Assembly: GCF_008364765.1 (NCBI RefSeq)
Contig: NZ_VTUY01000011.1
Location: 1 to 64,000, forward strand
Origin: Bacillus sp. CH30_1T
Lineage (GTDB): Bacteria; Bacillota; Bacilli; Bacillales; Bacillaceae_B
Direction of reading: 5' to 3'
DNA: 64,000 bases
Each line of letters starts with the position of its first letter. Within the stretch, counting starts at the first letter, position 1. The notes beneath the pieces were generated by a model. The model made no database searches. It worked only from the letters and a program-made list of their open reading frames with translations, and had not been told where the DNA came from. The translations under genes were made by a program, and so were the position numbers. Of the stretch, positions 8,368 through 16,175 are shown one piece after another.

Positions 8368-8619
8368 ATGAGTATCACAGTTACAGGACTTGTCGGAAAG
8401 AAAATAAGGCACCATAGAAGAGCAAAAGAGATCACCATACAAGAATTAAGTCACAAATGTGGATTAACGGTTAATTATATTTCGTTGATTGAAAAGGGAG
8501 AGGCGAACCCGTCCCTGAACAAGCTGAATGCCATCGTGTGTGCTTTGGACATACAGTGGGAAGACATCATGCCGACTTGCGAGGAACACGAAGACATCTA
8601 CAACCAAACGATTCTTTAA
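8368..8619 (+). CDS. Small XRE-family regulator (SinR-like DNA-binding domain)
   Basis: An 83-residue protein that is almost entirely one Cro/C1-type helix-turn-helix (about residues 10-70): GKKIRHHRRAKEITIQELS, then GLTVNYISLIEKGEANPS. SinR of B. subtilis has the same DNA-binding fold plus a C-terminal SinI-binding hook, which this protein lacks. The start has GGTAGTGAGG just upstream. Its stop codon overlaps by two bases the stop of an Sda-like gene on the other strand, suggesting the two may be functionally linked to sporulation or biofilm choice (inference). Confidence 0.7.
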   Translation: MSITVTGLVGKKIRHHRRAKEITIQELSHKCGLTVNYISLIEKGEANPSLNKLNAIVCALDIQWEDIMPTCEEHEDIYNQTIL

Positions 8620-8738
8620 TGAACTAATTTTCTCTTTTTAATTTCTTGTTCGATCAGAATGATAAATTCATTACTGAGTTTTAACTGTTTTGCTTTCTTA
8701 TAGACATCAATAAGGGATTGGTCACTTAGAATACGGAT
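8616..8738 (-). CDS. sda: Sda-like sporulation histidine kinase inhibitor with ATC start
   Basis: Too short for routine ORF calling. The reverse strand encodes 40 residues: RILSDQSLIDVYKKAKQL, then KLSNEFIILIEQEIKKRKLVH. This matches the two-helix Sda hairpin (LSDELLIESYxKA, then FIxLxxxEIxRRxL), which binds the dimerisation domain of sporulation kinases such as KinA and blocks phosphorelay activation. The codon at the family's Met position is ATC (8736-8738), seven bases after a clear GAGGTG. An in-frame TGA lies two codons further upstream, so no normal start is available. Either ATC is used, or the start was lost recently. The coding body is undamaged. Confidence 0.6.
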   Translation of the reverse strand: MRILSDQSLIDVYKKAKQLKLSNEFIILIEQEIKKRKLVH

Positions 8739-8862
8739 AGGATTTCACCTCAATTATTCTTCGTATGTAGTATGTGAAATTCTGTCGAATCTAATAAAAG
8801 TGATTGCCTTTATCTGGTGTTTGTTCATTCATTCAGAAGTCTTGTTACAACTATATTGATGT

Positions 8863-8886
8863 TAATTACAACTATAGTTGTAATTA
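8863..8886. promoter_or_regulatory. 24-bp perfect palindrome, likely operator
   Basis: A perfect 12+12 palindrome centred on ACTATAGT (core TTACAACTATAGTTGTAA). The half-site TTACAACTATA is repeated at 8845-8855, 21 bases away (two helical turns). Its right end overlaps the -10 box of a leftward promoter. The TACA...TGTA pattern resembles sites of BlaI/MecI/CopY-type repressors, but the binding protein is unknown. Confidence 0.55.
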
Positions 8887-8911
8887 TATAAAACTATTCA
8901 TCGATGTGCAA
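8883..8911 (-). promoter_or_regulatory. Sigma-A promoter directed at the Sda-like gene
   Basis: Reading leftward, TTGCAC (8906-8911) and a perfect TATAAT (8883-8888) are 17 bases apart. Transcription would begin near 8876, inside the 24-bp palindrome, and reach the Sda-like gene after a leader of about 138 bases. A CATACTA box (forespore-type -10) also lies in this leader at about 8764-8772 on the same strand. Confidence 0.6.
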
Positions 8912-9014
8912 TAATAAAGTTAGTTAAAAGGATCTATTTATATGTAGTATGTAATCTTTTAGGGAATACAGTATGATTATTTTGTTAGCGTATTTATCCA
9001 CTTCTTCTATCACT

Positions 9015-9045
9015 AAAAAATCAGACGACCCATGTCGTCTGATTT
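9015..9045 (-). terminator. Terminator after yutG
   Basis: AAATCAGACGAC pairs perfectly with GTCGTCTGATTT around CCAT. On the reverse strand it is followed by six Ts. Confidence 0.85.
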
Positions 9046-9061
9046 GGATACTTATTCAACC

Positions 9062-9562
9062 TCATTCTGCGCATTTCGCCCTGTGTGCCAAACGACTGGA
9101 AGCAGCCGCTGCAATAGCTCCGACAATATCATCCAGGAAGGTATGACACATACCAGATGATTTATCATTTAGCCTCTCCAGAATTCCAGGTTTTTGCTTG
9201 TCGATATATCCGTAGTTTGTAAATCCGATCGATCCATATACATTCACAATCGAAAAGGCCAGGATTTCATCCACACCGTATAGTCCTTCATCTACTTCAA
9301 TAATCGCTTGAAGCGGTTCTTCAAGCATCTTTTTTTCAGCCAATATATCAAGTTGAATACCTGTCAGAATCGCATTCTGTACTTCTCGCTTCGTTAACAC
9401 ACGTTCAACATTATAGACGCATTCCTTTAGTTCAAGATCAGGATGATATTTTTGTTGAAGGTACATGACCAATTGAGCGATATCTTCAATCTCCACTCCT
9501 CTTTCATGCAGCCATTTACGTGCCGTTTTCTCTAATAAATCCATTGATTCTTTATCCTTCAT
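9062..9562 (-). CDS. yutG: Phosphatidylglycerophosphatase A-family protein YutG
   Basis: A 166-residue member of the PgpA family. PgpA enzymes dephosphorylate phosphatidylglycerol phosphate, but the Bacillus YutG type is a soluble variant with an N-terminal helical region (residues 1-70), and its reaction is unproven. The conserved segment VDEGLYGVDEILAFSIVNVYGSIG and the acidic HTFLDDIVGAI near the C-terminus fit the family's metal site. The ATG at 9562 has AAAGGTG six bases upstream; the GTG at 9571 overlaps that site. Confidence 0.8.
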   Translation of the reverse strand: MKDKESMDLLEKTARKWLHERGVEIEDIAQLVMYLQQKYHPDLELKECVYNVERVLTKREVQNAILTGIQLDILAEKKMLEEPLQAIIEVDEGLYGVDEILAFSIVNVYGSIGFTNYGYIDKQKPGILERLNDKSSGMCHTFLDDIVGAIAAAASSRLAHRAKCAE

Positions 9563-9844
9563 CCTATTCACCTTTTCCTTGAAAGATTATAAAACCCCTA
9601 TTTCGATTAGACGAAGCCTTGTTTTACACATATGATTCCTATTTAAAAAATAGACATAATAATAGCTCCTACTCTCATTCTTGCCCATCTCCAGTTTCAG
9701 ATATTCATAAATGTCTTTAAAGGTTATATTCATATAATGTGTGTCCTTCAAAGTGAAGGAAAATGACAATATGAAAAGAATTTCTTTGACACAGGTCACC
9801 CTGCAAAAAAAGAAAAACGGTCACTTTAGATAGGAGAGATCAAC

Positions 9845-10846
9845 ATGTCTCAAGAAATATTAATCAATCATTTTGGATTGCATCCAGAGCGGGCATTCTT
9901 TGATGGAATGATGAATCGCTATTTGGTTGGGGGGTTAGTATATAGTATTGTCGGCGTAACGAATATGGAACAAGAAACCTTAGTGGAACTCTACAAATTG
10001 GCAGGGCACCTTAAAAGTCAGGGGGATCGCCATGTTTCAACCTTCGTCCCTAACAACGAAGGAAGATTTCTTGTTGTAGAAAAAGATAAAGACTTTGTGG
10101 TGCTGCGAAATGAAAGCATCCAATCCCCCCCGGATAAAAAGCTGGGAAGAAAGTTAAGCAAATTCCATTTCAGGGGACGGACCTTTGAAGAAAAGGTGGA
10201 GAAAATAAATCGTATGGGCCAGTGGAAGAGTCTGTGGGAAAAGCGGCTGGCCCAGTTAGAGAAAGCGTACTATCAGGTTATCCAGGATCAGCCTGCTGAT
10301 GAGTTTGAGCGTCGTTTTGTTGAGAGCTATCCATATTACAGTGCTTTGTCAGAAAACGCCATTCAGTACTTGGTAGATACGGAGCTTGATGAGGACCCGG
10401 AGCAAGAGGATGCAGGCACAATTTGCCATGAACGTTTTCTTCAATCCACATGGGGGACTGAGGTGTGCATTCATTTTCCGTTTCAGTGGGTGTTCGATCA
10501 CTGCAGCCGGGACATAGCGGAGTGGGTGAGAGAAAGATATTTCATGAGAAGCCAAACGTTTCATCCTGAGCTTCAGGAATTTATGAGAGAGTATGAATCC
10601 ATTACCCCACTTTCACCATTCTCATGGAGACTGTTGTATTCACGACTTCTGTTCCCCCTTCATTATTTCGAATGCATCGAGGAATATTATATTTCAGATT
10701 CTGAGCAGAAGAAGAAGGTAGTAGAAGAGAAGCTGGAGAACTATCTGAAAAATTCTCATCAATATGAGTCATTTCTGTCCGACTTTTATCATATGTCCGA
10801 AGTTCCGGTGAAAAAATGGGGAATTCCCCTTGTTGCATGGCTTTAA
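9845..10846 (+). CDS. yutH: Spore coat-associated protein YutH
   Basis: A 333-residue protein of the CotS/YutH group, which has a degenerate aminoglycoside-kinase-like fold. In B. subtilis YutH is a mother-cell spore coat protein. Visible marks are the central HFRGRTFEEKVEKINRMGQW region and the aromatic-rich C-terminal half (PLSPFSWRLLYSRLLFPLHYFECIEEYY). No clear catalytic Asp motif of true kinases is seen. TAGGAGAGATCAAC gives a good ribosome binding site. The coding strand contains one copy of the 10-mer GGGACGGACC (about 10175). Confidence 0.85.
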   Translation: MSQEILINHFGLHPERAFFDGMMNRYLVGGLVYSIVGVTNMEQETLVELYKLAGHLKSQGDRHVSTFVPNNEGRFLVVEKDKDFVVLRNESIQSPPDKKLGRKLSKFHFRGRTFEEKVEKINRMGQWKSLWEKRLAQLEKAYYQVIQDQPADEFERRFVESYPYYSALSENAIQYLVDTELDEDPEQEDAGTICHERFLQSTWGTEVCIHFPFQWVFDHCSRDIAEWVRERYFMRSQTFHPELQEFMREYESITPLSPFSWRLLYSRLLFPLHYFECIEEYYISDSEQKKKVVEEKLENYLKNSHQYESFLSDFYHMSEVPVKKWGIPLVAWL

Positions 10847-10937
10847 ACTATCAATGTCTTCGCAGACTTTACTCCCCCTCTATACCTTCACTTTTATGCT
10901 AAACTGAAGGAAAGTGAAGTGAAGGTAGGGGATACAT

Positions 10938-11900
10938 ATGAAGCCATCCATATACATTACGAGAAAATTGCCTGAATCAGTGATTACACCATTGCAGAGC
11001 GAATTTGAAGTCGACATGTGGGAACATGGGGATGTTCCGGTGCCAAGGGATATTCTACTCCGTAAAGCAGAGAGAGCTACTGCTTTACTTACTATGCTAT
11101 CGGACCGGATAGACAAGGAGCTATTGCAGAAATCTCCTTCTTTGAAGGTCGTGGCCAATCTTGCGGTGGGCTATGACAATATAGACCTTAAAGCGGCAAA
11201 GGAATTTGGCGTAACCATTTGCAACACGCCGGATGTCCTAACGGAAACTACGGCTGACTTAACCTTTGCTCTGTTAATGGCGACGGCAAGACGAATCGTT
11301 GAAGCGGATCGCTATATTAAAGAAGGAAAGTGGCAAAGCTGGTCACCCCTTCTTCTTTCCGGCATGGATATTCATCACAAAACCATTGGAATCGTCGGAA
11401 TGGGAAGCATCGGTGAAGCGGTAGCCAGAAGAGCCAAGGGATTCAATATGAATGTTCTTTATCATAATCGTTCCAGGAAGCACAAAGCGGAAAGAGCACT
11501 TGGAGTACAATATTCAACATTTGAAGACCTTTTAATCCAGTCGGATTTCGTTGTTGTACTTGCTCCACTGAATGCGGGAACAAAAGGAATGTTCCAGGAA
11601 GAACAATTCACTAGAATGAAAAAAACAGGAATTTTCATCAATGCAGCTCGTGGCGCGATTGTAAATGAAGAGGCATTAGAAAAAGCATTGAAGAGGGGTG
11701 ACATTGCAGGTGCCGGATTGGATGTATTCGAAGAAGAGCCGATTGATGCCGATCATCCTCTTCTTGCATTAAATCAAGTTGTCGCCATCCCCCATATCGG
11801 CAGTTCATCGAAAGAAACGCGTTATGAAATGATGGCCTTATGCGTGGAGAACATTCAGGCAGTTTTAAAAGGAGATCAACCGAAGACGGAAGTACAATGA
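10938..11900 (+). CDS. D-2-hydroxyacid dehydrogenase (glyoxylate/hydroxypyruvate reductase type)
   Basis: A 320-residue NAD(P)-dependent enzyme. The Rossmann motif GIVGMGSIGEAVARR is followed by the catalytic arginine in INAARGAIVNE, the glutamate in VFEEEPID and the histidine in IPHIGSSSKET. Enzymes of this group reduce glyoxylate, hydroxypyruvate or 2-ketogluconate; the substrate here cannot be told from sequence alone. It has its own promoter gap after yutH and its own terminator. AAGGTAGGGG precedes the ATG. Confidence 0.85.
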   Translation: MKPSIYITRKLPESVITPLQSEFEVDMWEHGDVPVPRDILLRKAERATALLTMLSDRIDKELLQKSPSLKVVANLAVGYDNIDLKAAKEFGVTICNTPDVLTETTADLTFALLMATARRIVEADRYIKEGKWQSWSPLLLSGMDIHHKTIGIVGMGSIGEAVARRAKGFNMNVLYHNRSRKHKAERALGVQYSTFEDLLIQSDFVVVLAPLNAGTKGMFQEEQFTRMKKTGIFINAARGAIVNEEALEKALKRGDIAGAGLDVFEEEPIDADHPLLALNQVVAIPHIGSSSKETRYEMMALCVENIQAVLKGDQPKTEVQ

Positions 11901-11934
11901 AAAAAGCCTAAATCCGATGAAGGATTTAGGCTTT
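11901..11934. terminator. Bidirectional terminator between dehydrogenase and yutI
   Basis: AAAGCCTAAATCC pairs with GGATTTAGGCTTT around GATGAA. It has an A-run on one side and a T-run on the other, so it can serve both convergent genes. Confidence 0.85.
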
Positions 11935-11947
11935 AACGTGAATTGAA

Positions 11948-12184
11948 TTAGAATACTTGCTCTACTTCAACGATACCTGGAACTTCTTCCACTAAAGCGC
12001 GTTCGATCCCTGCTTTTAGCGTGATTGTTGAACTTGGGCAGCTTCCACAAGCACCTAGAAGACGTAATTTAACGATTCCGTCTTCAACGTCCACTAGTTC
12101 ACAGTCTCCACCATCGCGAAGTAGGAACGGACGTAATTTATCTAATACTTCCTGAACTGGTGCAATCATTTCGTTTTCAGCCAT
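11948..12184 (-). CDS. yutI: NifU-like iron-sulfur protein YutI
   Basis: A 78-residue protein consisting only of a NifU C-terminal domain. The cluster-binding motif is CGSC in [15 protein letters not shown] (about residues 44-58). Such Nfu-type proteins carry and deliver Fe-S clusters to apo-enzymes. Nearby yutM (15764) is also an Fe-S carrier, and lipA depends on such proteins for its auxiliary cluster. AAAGGAG lies nine bases before the ATG. Confidence 0.9.
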   Translation of the reverse strand: MAENEMIAPVQEVLDKLRPFLLRDGGDCELVDVEDGIVKLRLLGACGSCPSSTITLKAGIERALVEEVPGIVEVEQVF

Positions 12185-12682
12185 AATTATCTACTCCTTT
12201 CCTTACTCTCTATTATAATGACATATTCACAAAAAATCTATCAACCTGCAAACTATTGGGAATTTCTTTTTTGGGAATGGTTTATTACGGAAATCCCACT
12301 GACTTTGAGTAACTCCAAGAAAAGTGAAATTACCATGAGTGTAGTGTAAAAACATGGACCGTTCCTTTCCGCTCCAGGCACTTCCTTTCCTCTACTTCCC
12401 GCAGGAGTCAAGTGCCTTCCGCTACAATCCACTCTGTGCTTCTAATTTTCAGGTATTTTTGAATCTCGGAAAACTTCACATTGTCGATACGACCCATATC
12501 AAGCTTCCCCAGTGTTACCCCAATAGACCTATGTCAGTCAATTCTCTTCAGGGAGAATCAGTTTTTTTACATGGGTTTGTCCTTAATAACGAAATGAAAA
12601 CTAAAATTCACATATTATCGTTCCAACCAGGCTGCTTTTTTTGTAAAATAAACAAGAGAGGGAAAACAAAGGGGAGAGGGAA
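12185..12682. other. Intergenic region with a degenerate Bacillaceae repeat
   Basis: No gene supported; an open frame from 12354 has no family match and reads through the repeat. About 12361-12440 contains the phrases CCTTTCCGCTCCAGGCACTT, CCCGCAGGAGTC and GTGCCTTCCGCT, which I recognise from a dispersed intergenic repeat common in Bacillus genomes. AGGCACTT (12376-12383) and AAGTGCCT (12410-12417) form an inverted repeat inside it. Confidence 0.5.
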
Positions 12683-13009
12683 ATGAATCGTAAACCTGTT
12701 GAGCTTTACGTATATGGGGCAGAAATACTTTGTCCAAGCTGCGTGAATTTACCATCATCGAAAGAAACGTACGAATGGCTTGAGGCTGCTGTCAGTCGAA
12801 AGTATCCAAACCAGCCCTTCGTGATTAAATATGTAGATATTCACAATCCTCCTGAAGATGAAGTCGTAAAGCAATTTGCTTCAAAAGTGATCGAAGAGGA
12901 TATGTTTTATCCGATTGTCCTGTTAGAAGGAAATATTGTCGGCGAAGGGAATCCCCGTCTAAAAACGATTTACTCTGAGCTTGAAAAGTATGGGTATAAA
13001 GCGGTTTAA
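12683..13009 (+). CDS. yuzD: YuzD family thioredoxin-like protein (DUF1462)
   Basis: A 108-residue soluble protein with a thioredoxin-like pattern: a beta strand, then CPSC (residues 17-20), a long helix, and FYPIVLLEGNIVGEG, where the proline corresponds to the cis-Pro loop. The family is restricted to Firmicutes. A disulfide or glutaredoxin-like role is plausible but unproven. It is convergent with yutJ and is preceded by AGGGGAGAGGGAA. Confidence 0.85.
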   Translation: MNRKPVELYVYGAEILCPSCVNLPSSKETYEWLEAAVSRKYPNQPFVIKYVDIHNPPEDEVVKQFASKVIEEDMFYPIVLLEGNIVGEGNPRLKTIYSELEKYGYKAV

Positions 13010-13078
13010 TTGGTGGGGATTGAAAAAGGCTTTTCTGATTGGGTTAATTTTTTTTCAATGGTTATAGAGCTGCACCCA

Positions 13079-13113
13079 AAAAAAAGAACCGCACCCAATC
13101 GCGGTTCTTTTTT
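13079..13113. terminator. Bidirectional terminator between yuzD and yutJ
   Basis: AAAAAGAACCGC pairs with GCGGTTCTTTTT around an eight-base loop, with homopolymer runs on both sides. Confidence 0.8.
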
Positions 13114-13116
13114 ACA

Positions 13117-14184
13117 TCATCCATTATGATACTTATACATCCACAACACACCGGATTTCAACAATCGAGCGACACGACCTGTAATGGAGCGCTCGTTTAC
13201 CAGGCCGAAACCATGTTTCTTTCCGAGTGAACCAAGAATTCCTTTTAGTTTGATCTTAGGTAATTCGGCAGGGAGCTCTTCGTTTTTCCAACGTTTAAGT
13301 AAAACTGTCACGATTTGTTCTGCTTGTCCCTCAGCTAGTTGAGCACTTGGAGCTTGAGGAAGACTTGCGCAGTCACCAACCACGTACACATTTTCATCCT
13401 GTGGCAGGTTATGATACTTTGTCAGAATGACGCGACCGCTAGCATCTTTTTCAACATCCATATCACGAACGACTTTACTTGGTTGAATCCCCGCCGTCCA
13501 GACGATGGCATCGCAGAAAATCTGTTCTTCATGGTTATGAAGGGTGTTTGGCTCCACTTTTGTAATATTCGAGCCATTGACAATGCCTACATCATTCTCA
13601 TCGAACCAACTGTGAACATAAGAGCTTAGACGTTCAGGGAAGGCATTGAGAATGCGGGGGCCGCGATCGAATAATTTAATTTTCAGATCAGAACGGCTTT
13701 CACGAAGCTCACTCGCAAGCTCTATGCCGCTTAAACCGGCTCCAACGATTCCTACGATGGAACCAGCCGGAAGGTTACATAGGGTTTGGTAGGTCTTACG
13801 GGACTTTTCAATCGTTTGAATGGAATACGTATGTTCATCTGCACCAGGTACATTATGATATTTATCCTCACAACCAAGTCCAATGACTAGATCATCGTAA
13901 GGCACTGGGTCTTGATCTTTCATATGGACGAGTTTGTTCTCCATATCGACTCCGGAAATATCTCCGTACACATAGGATAAACGGGCATGTTCCGGGAATG
14001 ATACGCGTACATGTTGATCTGAAATCGTACCAGCGGCTAAAGCATAGTATTCCGTCTTAAGGCAGTGGTAAGGATTTCGATCAATCAGGGTAATCGATAC
14101 ATCTTCAGGTAATTGGTTGGGTAGTAAGCGAAGAAGAACGCGCATGTTCCCATATCCTCCGCCAAGCAGCACTAATTGTTTCAT
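13117..14184 (-). CDS. yutJ: NADH dehydrogenase-like flavoprotein YutJ
   Basis: A 355-residue type II NADH dehydrogenase-like protein. It has an FAD-binding GGGYGNMRVLLRL motif at the N-terminus, a second dinucleotide site GIVGAGLSGIELASEL (about residues 143-158), and the flavin-contact motif VYVVGDCASL near residue 275. It lacks an obvious membrane anchor and is shorter than the true Ndh at 18725-19951. The electron acceptor is unknown. AAGGGG lies eight bases before the ATG. A TCCCAT-N7-ATGGGA inverted repeat sits upstream at 14250-14268. Confidence 0.85.
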   Translation of the reverse strand: MKQLVLLGGGYGNMRVLLRLLPNQLPEDVSITLIDRNPYHCLKTEYYALAAGTISDQHVRVSFPEHARLSYVYGDISGVDMENKLVHMKDQDPVPYDDLVIGLGCEDKYHNVPGADEHTYSIQTIEKSRKTYQTLCNLPAGSIVGIVGAGLSGIELASELRESRSDLKIKLFDRGPRILNAFPERLSSYVHSWFDENDVGIVNGSNITKVEPNTLHNHEEQIFCDAIVWTAGIQPSKVVRDMDVEKDASGRVILTKYHNLPQDENVYVVGDCASLPQAPSAQLAEGQAEQIVTVLLKRWKNEELPAELPKIKLKGILGSLGKKHGFGLVNERSITGRVARLLKSGVLWMYKYHNG

Positions 14185-14514
14185 GAAAAATTTCCCCTTT
14201 TTTGCACTCTACATTATGAATGAAATAGTGTGTTTGTATGTGATTTATATCCCATAAATAGTATGGGACGGGATTGAAAGGACTTTCACGTCGAAACGGG
14301 TCCTGAAAAAGTAAGCATTTTCAATATGAAGCATAATTCGCGCAATTATTACATTAGTAAACCTATTAACATTAAAAGTATATCGAAATAGTGGCGTTTT
14401 CACAACAGAAATAAGCGAAAATGTTCACAATCTGTTATACCATTACATGGAATCAAATGATTGACGATAATGAGAAAAAAAGATAGCATAACAAAGAGTA
14501 GTGAGGTGATAGAA
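14185..14514. other. Divergent intergenic region between yutJ and yuzB
   Basis: It contains the inverted repeat TCCCAT-N7-ATGGGA (14250-14268) on the yutJ side. On the yuzB side is a possible promoter, TTGACG (14461-14466) and TAGCAT (14484-14489) 17 bases apart. No further gene is seen. Confidence 0.4.
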
Positions 14515-14751
14515 TTGAAACCAATTATAGAATTTTGTATAAGCAATCTTGCTAGTGGTGCGCAAAAAGCGCTTGAGATATTAGAGAGAGACCCAAACCT
14601 TGATGTCATTGAGTATGGATGCCTGGGTTACTGCGGAAAATGCGCCCAATCCTTTTATGCTCTCGTCAATGGGGAAGTCGTAACAGGGGATACACCCGAA
14701 GAGCTGGTGGATCATATCTATCAATTTCTTGAAGATAATCCGATGTTCTAA
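14515..14751 (+). CDS. yuzB: YuzB family protein (DUF1450)
   Basis: A 78-residue protein. It begins [16 protein letters not shown] and contains the conserved [12 protein letters not shown] cysteine cluster (about residues 35-46), which could bind a metal or Fe-S cluster. The fold is probably thioredoxin-like [2Fe-2S] ferredoxin-related, which is inference. The TTG start at 14515 follows GAGGTGAT at the right distance and matches the family N-terminus; the longer frame to 14461 starts inside the promoter region. Confidence 0.85.
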   Translation: MKPIIEFCISNLASGAQKALEILERDPNLDVIEYGCLGYCGKCAQSFYALVNGEVVTGDTPEELVDHIYQFLEDNPMF

Positions 14752-14754
14752 AGA

Positions 14755-14784
14755 AAAGCTGGTCTTGTGACTGGCTTATTTTTT
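14755..14784 (+). terminator. Terminator after yuzB
   Basis: AAGCTGGTC pairs with GACTGGCTT (with G-U pairs) around TTGT and is followed by a long T-run. Confidence 0.65.
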
Positions 14785-14815
14785 TGTTTTTAACTGTGTA
14801 TGTGTTCTGAAATGT

Positions 14816-14847
14816 AAAGAAACCAGTGGATTGACCACTAGTTTCTT
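14816..14847 (-). terminator. Terminator of the DUF2225 gene
   Basis: GAAAC-AGTGG pairs with CCACT-GTTTC around ATTGA. On the reverse strand it ends in TTTCTTTAC. Confidence 0.7.
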
Positions 14848-15546
14848 TTACAAAGACTTTGCTTCTTTATAACGATTCCGTATTTCGTACCAGCTCTCTC
14901 TGGCCATTTCAACAATCTTCGGTTCGGTGGAGAGATGCTGTTTACTAATGACTTTAGATAAATAAGCGACCGACTCCTCGATTTTATCCTGTCTTCTCAA
15001 TAATTCCGCGATGATATACAGGAGTTTAGTTTCGGACATCAAAGAACCTGATACGCCATCTGTCAAATAGGCATCAATGTATTCATGAGTAGCAAGGTTA
15101 ATGAATCGTCTTTCCTGTTCTTTTTCTTGGGTCTTTCGATAAAGCCAGGCTGTCCGGAGATATAACCCTGCTATTGTCATCTTTTTCTCCTTTTTAATAA
15201 GGCCACAGTAGGCAGCTAATTTATATGTATTAATACCATCGTCATATGATCTCAGTTTTCCATAATCCTGTGGCTGCCAGTGCAGGCTGATTTTCTTTTC
15301 CAGATCTGCTTTGAGAACAGGAGGTATGTATGCTGTGAAGTCATCTGTATATGAAAATCCACACTTTGGACAAACAGAAACATTATAGAGTAAAGGGTTC
15401 ACTCCATTTGAATCATACAGGGGACAAAAGTCATTGTCGTATCCTACTACCTTCACAAAACGGGATCTGATCCTTTTCGTACTATACGAGTGTTTACACG
15501 AAAGACACTGTGTTTTTTTATCATAAAAGGGCGTCACTACCGTCAT
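14848..15546 (-). CDS. DUF2225 protein with paired CxxC motifs
   Basis: A 232-residue cytoplasmic protein. It has an N-terminal zinc-ribbon-like part with CLSC (near residue 13) and CPKC (near residue 57), followed by helical repeats resembling TPR motifs (IAGLYLRTAWLYRKTQEKEQE; LLYIIAELLRRQDKIEESVAYL). This is the domain order of DUF2225, whose function is unknown. The ATG at 15546 with AGGTGG upstream is preferred over the 32-codon longer frame. Confidence 0.8.
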   Translation of the reverse strand: MTVVTPFYDKKTQCLSCKHSYSTKRIRSRFVKVVGYDNDFCPLYDSNGVNPLLYNVSVCPKCGFSYTDDFTAYIPPVLKADLEKKISLHWQPQDYGKLRSYDDGINTYKLAAYCGLIKKEKKMTIAGLYLRTAWLYRKTQEKEQERRFINLATHEYIDAYLTDGVSGSLMSETKLLYIIAELLRRQDKIEESVAYLSKVISKQHLSTEPKIVEMARESWYEIRNRYKEAKSL

Positions 15547-15763
15547 GAATACCACCTCGTAATCGGGACTATTTTCCTCATTATACCTTGATGGAAGGAT
15601 AAAGGACCAGTGTTTTTTAATGACGATAAGTAAAAAAGTCACGGTTCATTGATATGAATAAAAAGTTTCCTTCCAATCATTCACCAAAGCCCCTTTGGTT
15701 GAGTAGTAAAATAGAAAGGAGTATACTAAGATGTAAGAAATGAAAAGGTTGGGGGTGTAATGA

Positions 15764-16126
15764 ATGAGTGAAGTAGTCATTCTGACAGAAGCCGCGGCCC
15801 TTCAGATTAAAGATATGATGAAGGAACATGAGGAAACAGATGCCATGTTGCGAGTAGCGGTTAAAGGGGGAGGCTGTAGCGGTCTTTCTTATGGAATGGG
15901 ATTTGAACATGAACTTCAAGATGGAGATACAACATTGGAACAGCATGGAATCAAGCTTGTTGTAGCCAAAAATGATGCTGCAATTTTGAACGGTACCAAA
16001 ATAGATTACAAGCAGTCCATGATGGGCGGCGGGTTTACGATTGATAATCCGAACGCCATCGCATCATGCGGATGCGGATCATCGTTCGTGACGGCGACGA
16101 ATAAAGGTACGCCGGAGAATTGCTGA
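15764..16126 (+). CDS. yutM: A-type Fe-S carrier YutM (SufA/ErpA-like)
   Basis: A 120-residue HesB/IscA-type protein. The three cluster-binding cysteines are visible: one in KGGGCSGLSYGM (about residue 38) and two in ASCGCGSSF (about residues 102-104). A-type carriers pass Fe-S clusters to targets. Genetically this fits with yutI upstream and with lipA and the ferredoxin reductase in the same region. GGGGGTGTAATGA precedes the ATG. Confidence 0.9.
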   Translation: MSEVVILTEAAALQIKDMMKEHEETDAMLRVAVKGGGCSGLSYGMGFEHELQDGDTTLEQHGIKLVVAKNDAAILNGTKIDYKQSMMGGGFTIDNPNAIASCGCGSSFVTATNKGTPENC

Positions 16127-16134
16127 TAACAAGA

Positions 16135-16170
16135 GGGACGGACCTCCATTTTGGAGGTCCGTCCCTTTTT
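16135..16170. terminator. Strong terminator with GGGACGGACC arms
   Basis: GGGACGGACCTCC pairs perfectly with GGAGGTCCGTCCC around a five-base loop, then TTTTT. It serves yutM and probably the convergent SDR gene. The arm contains the 10-mer repeated elsewhere in this window. Confidence 0.85.
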
Positions 16171-16175
16171 CATGA

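Larger units (their letters stand above)
8739..9061. other. Intergenic region between the Sda-like gene and yutG
   Basis: This holds the leftward promoter and palindrome described separately, the yutG terminator, and two copies of TATGTAGTATGT (near 8763 and 8941). A single TTATCCACT (8994-9002), one base off a DnaA box, is present, but one isolated site is weak evidence of DnaA control. Confidence 0.5.

Noticed and set aside
8994-9002. DnaA-box-like TTATCCACT upstream of the Sda-like promoter
   Set aside because: A single near-match with no second box is expected by chance in this A+T-rich region, although sda is DnaA-controlled in B. subtilis.
9587-9799. Reverse-strand frame upstream of yutG, with an internal ATG and a distant AAGGA
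   Set aside because: The 48-residue product has no recognisable family, the spacing of the ribosome site is long, and the region has no other coding sign. It could be real but I cannot support it.
12354-12686. Open frame before yuzD
   Set aside because: It reads through a decayed intergenic repeat, has no ribosome binding site at its start, and overlaps the yuzD start.
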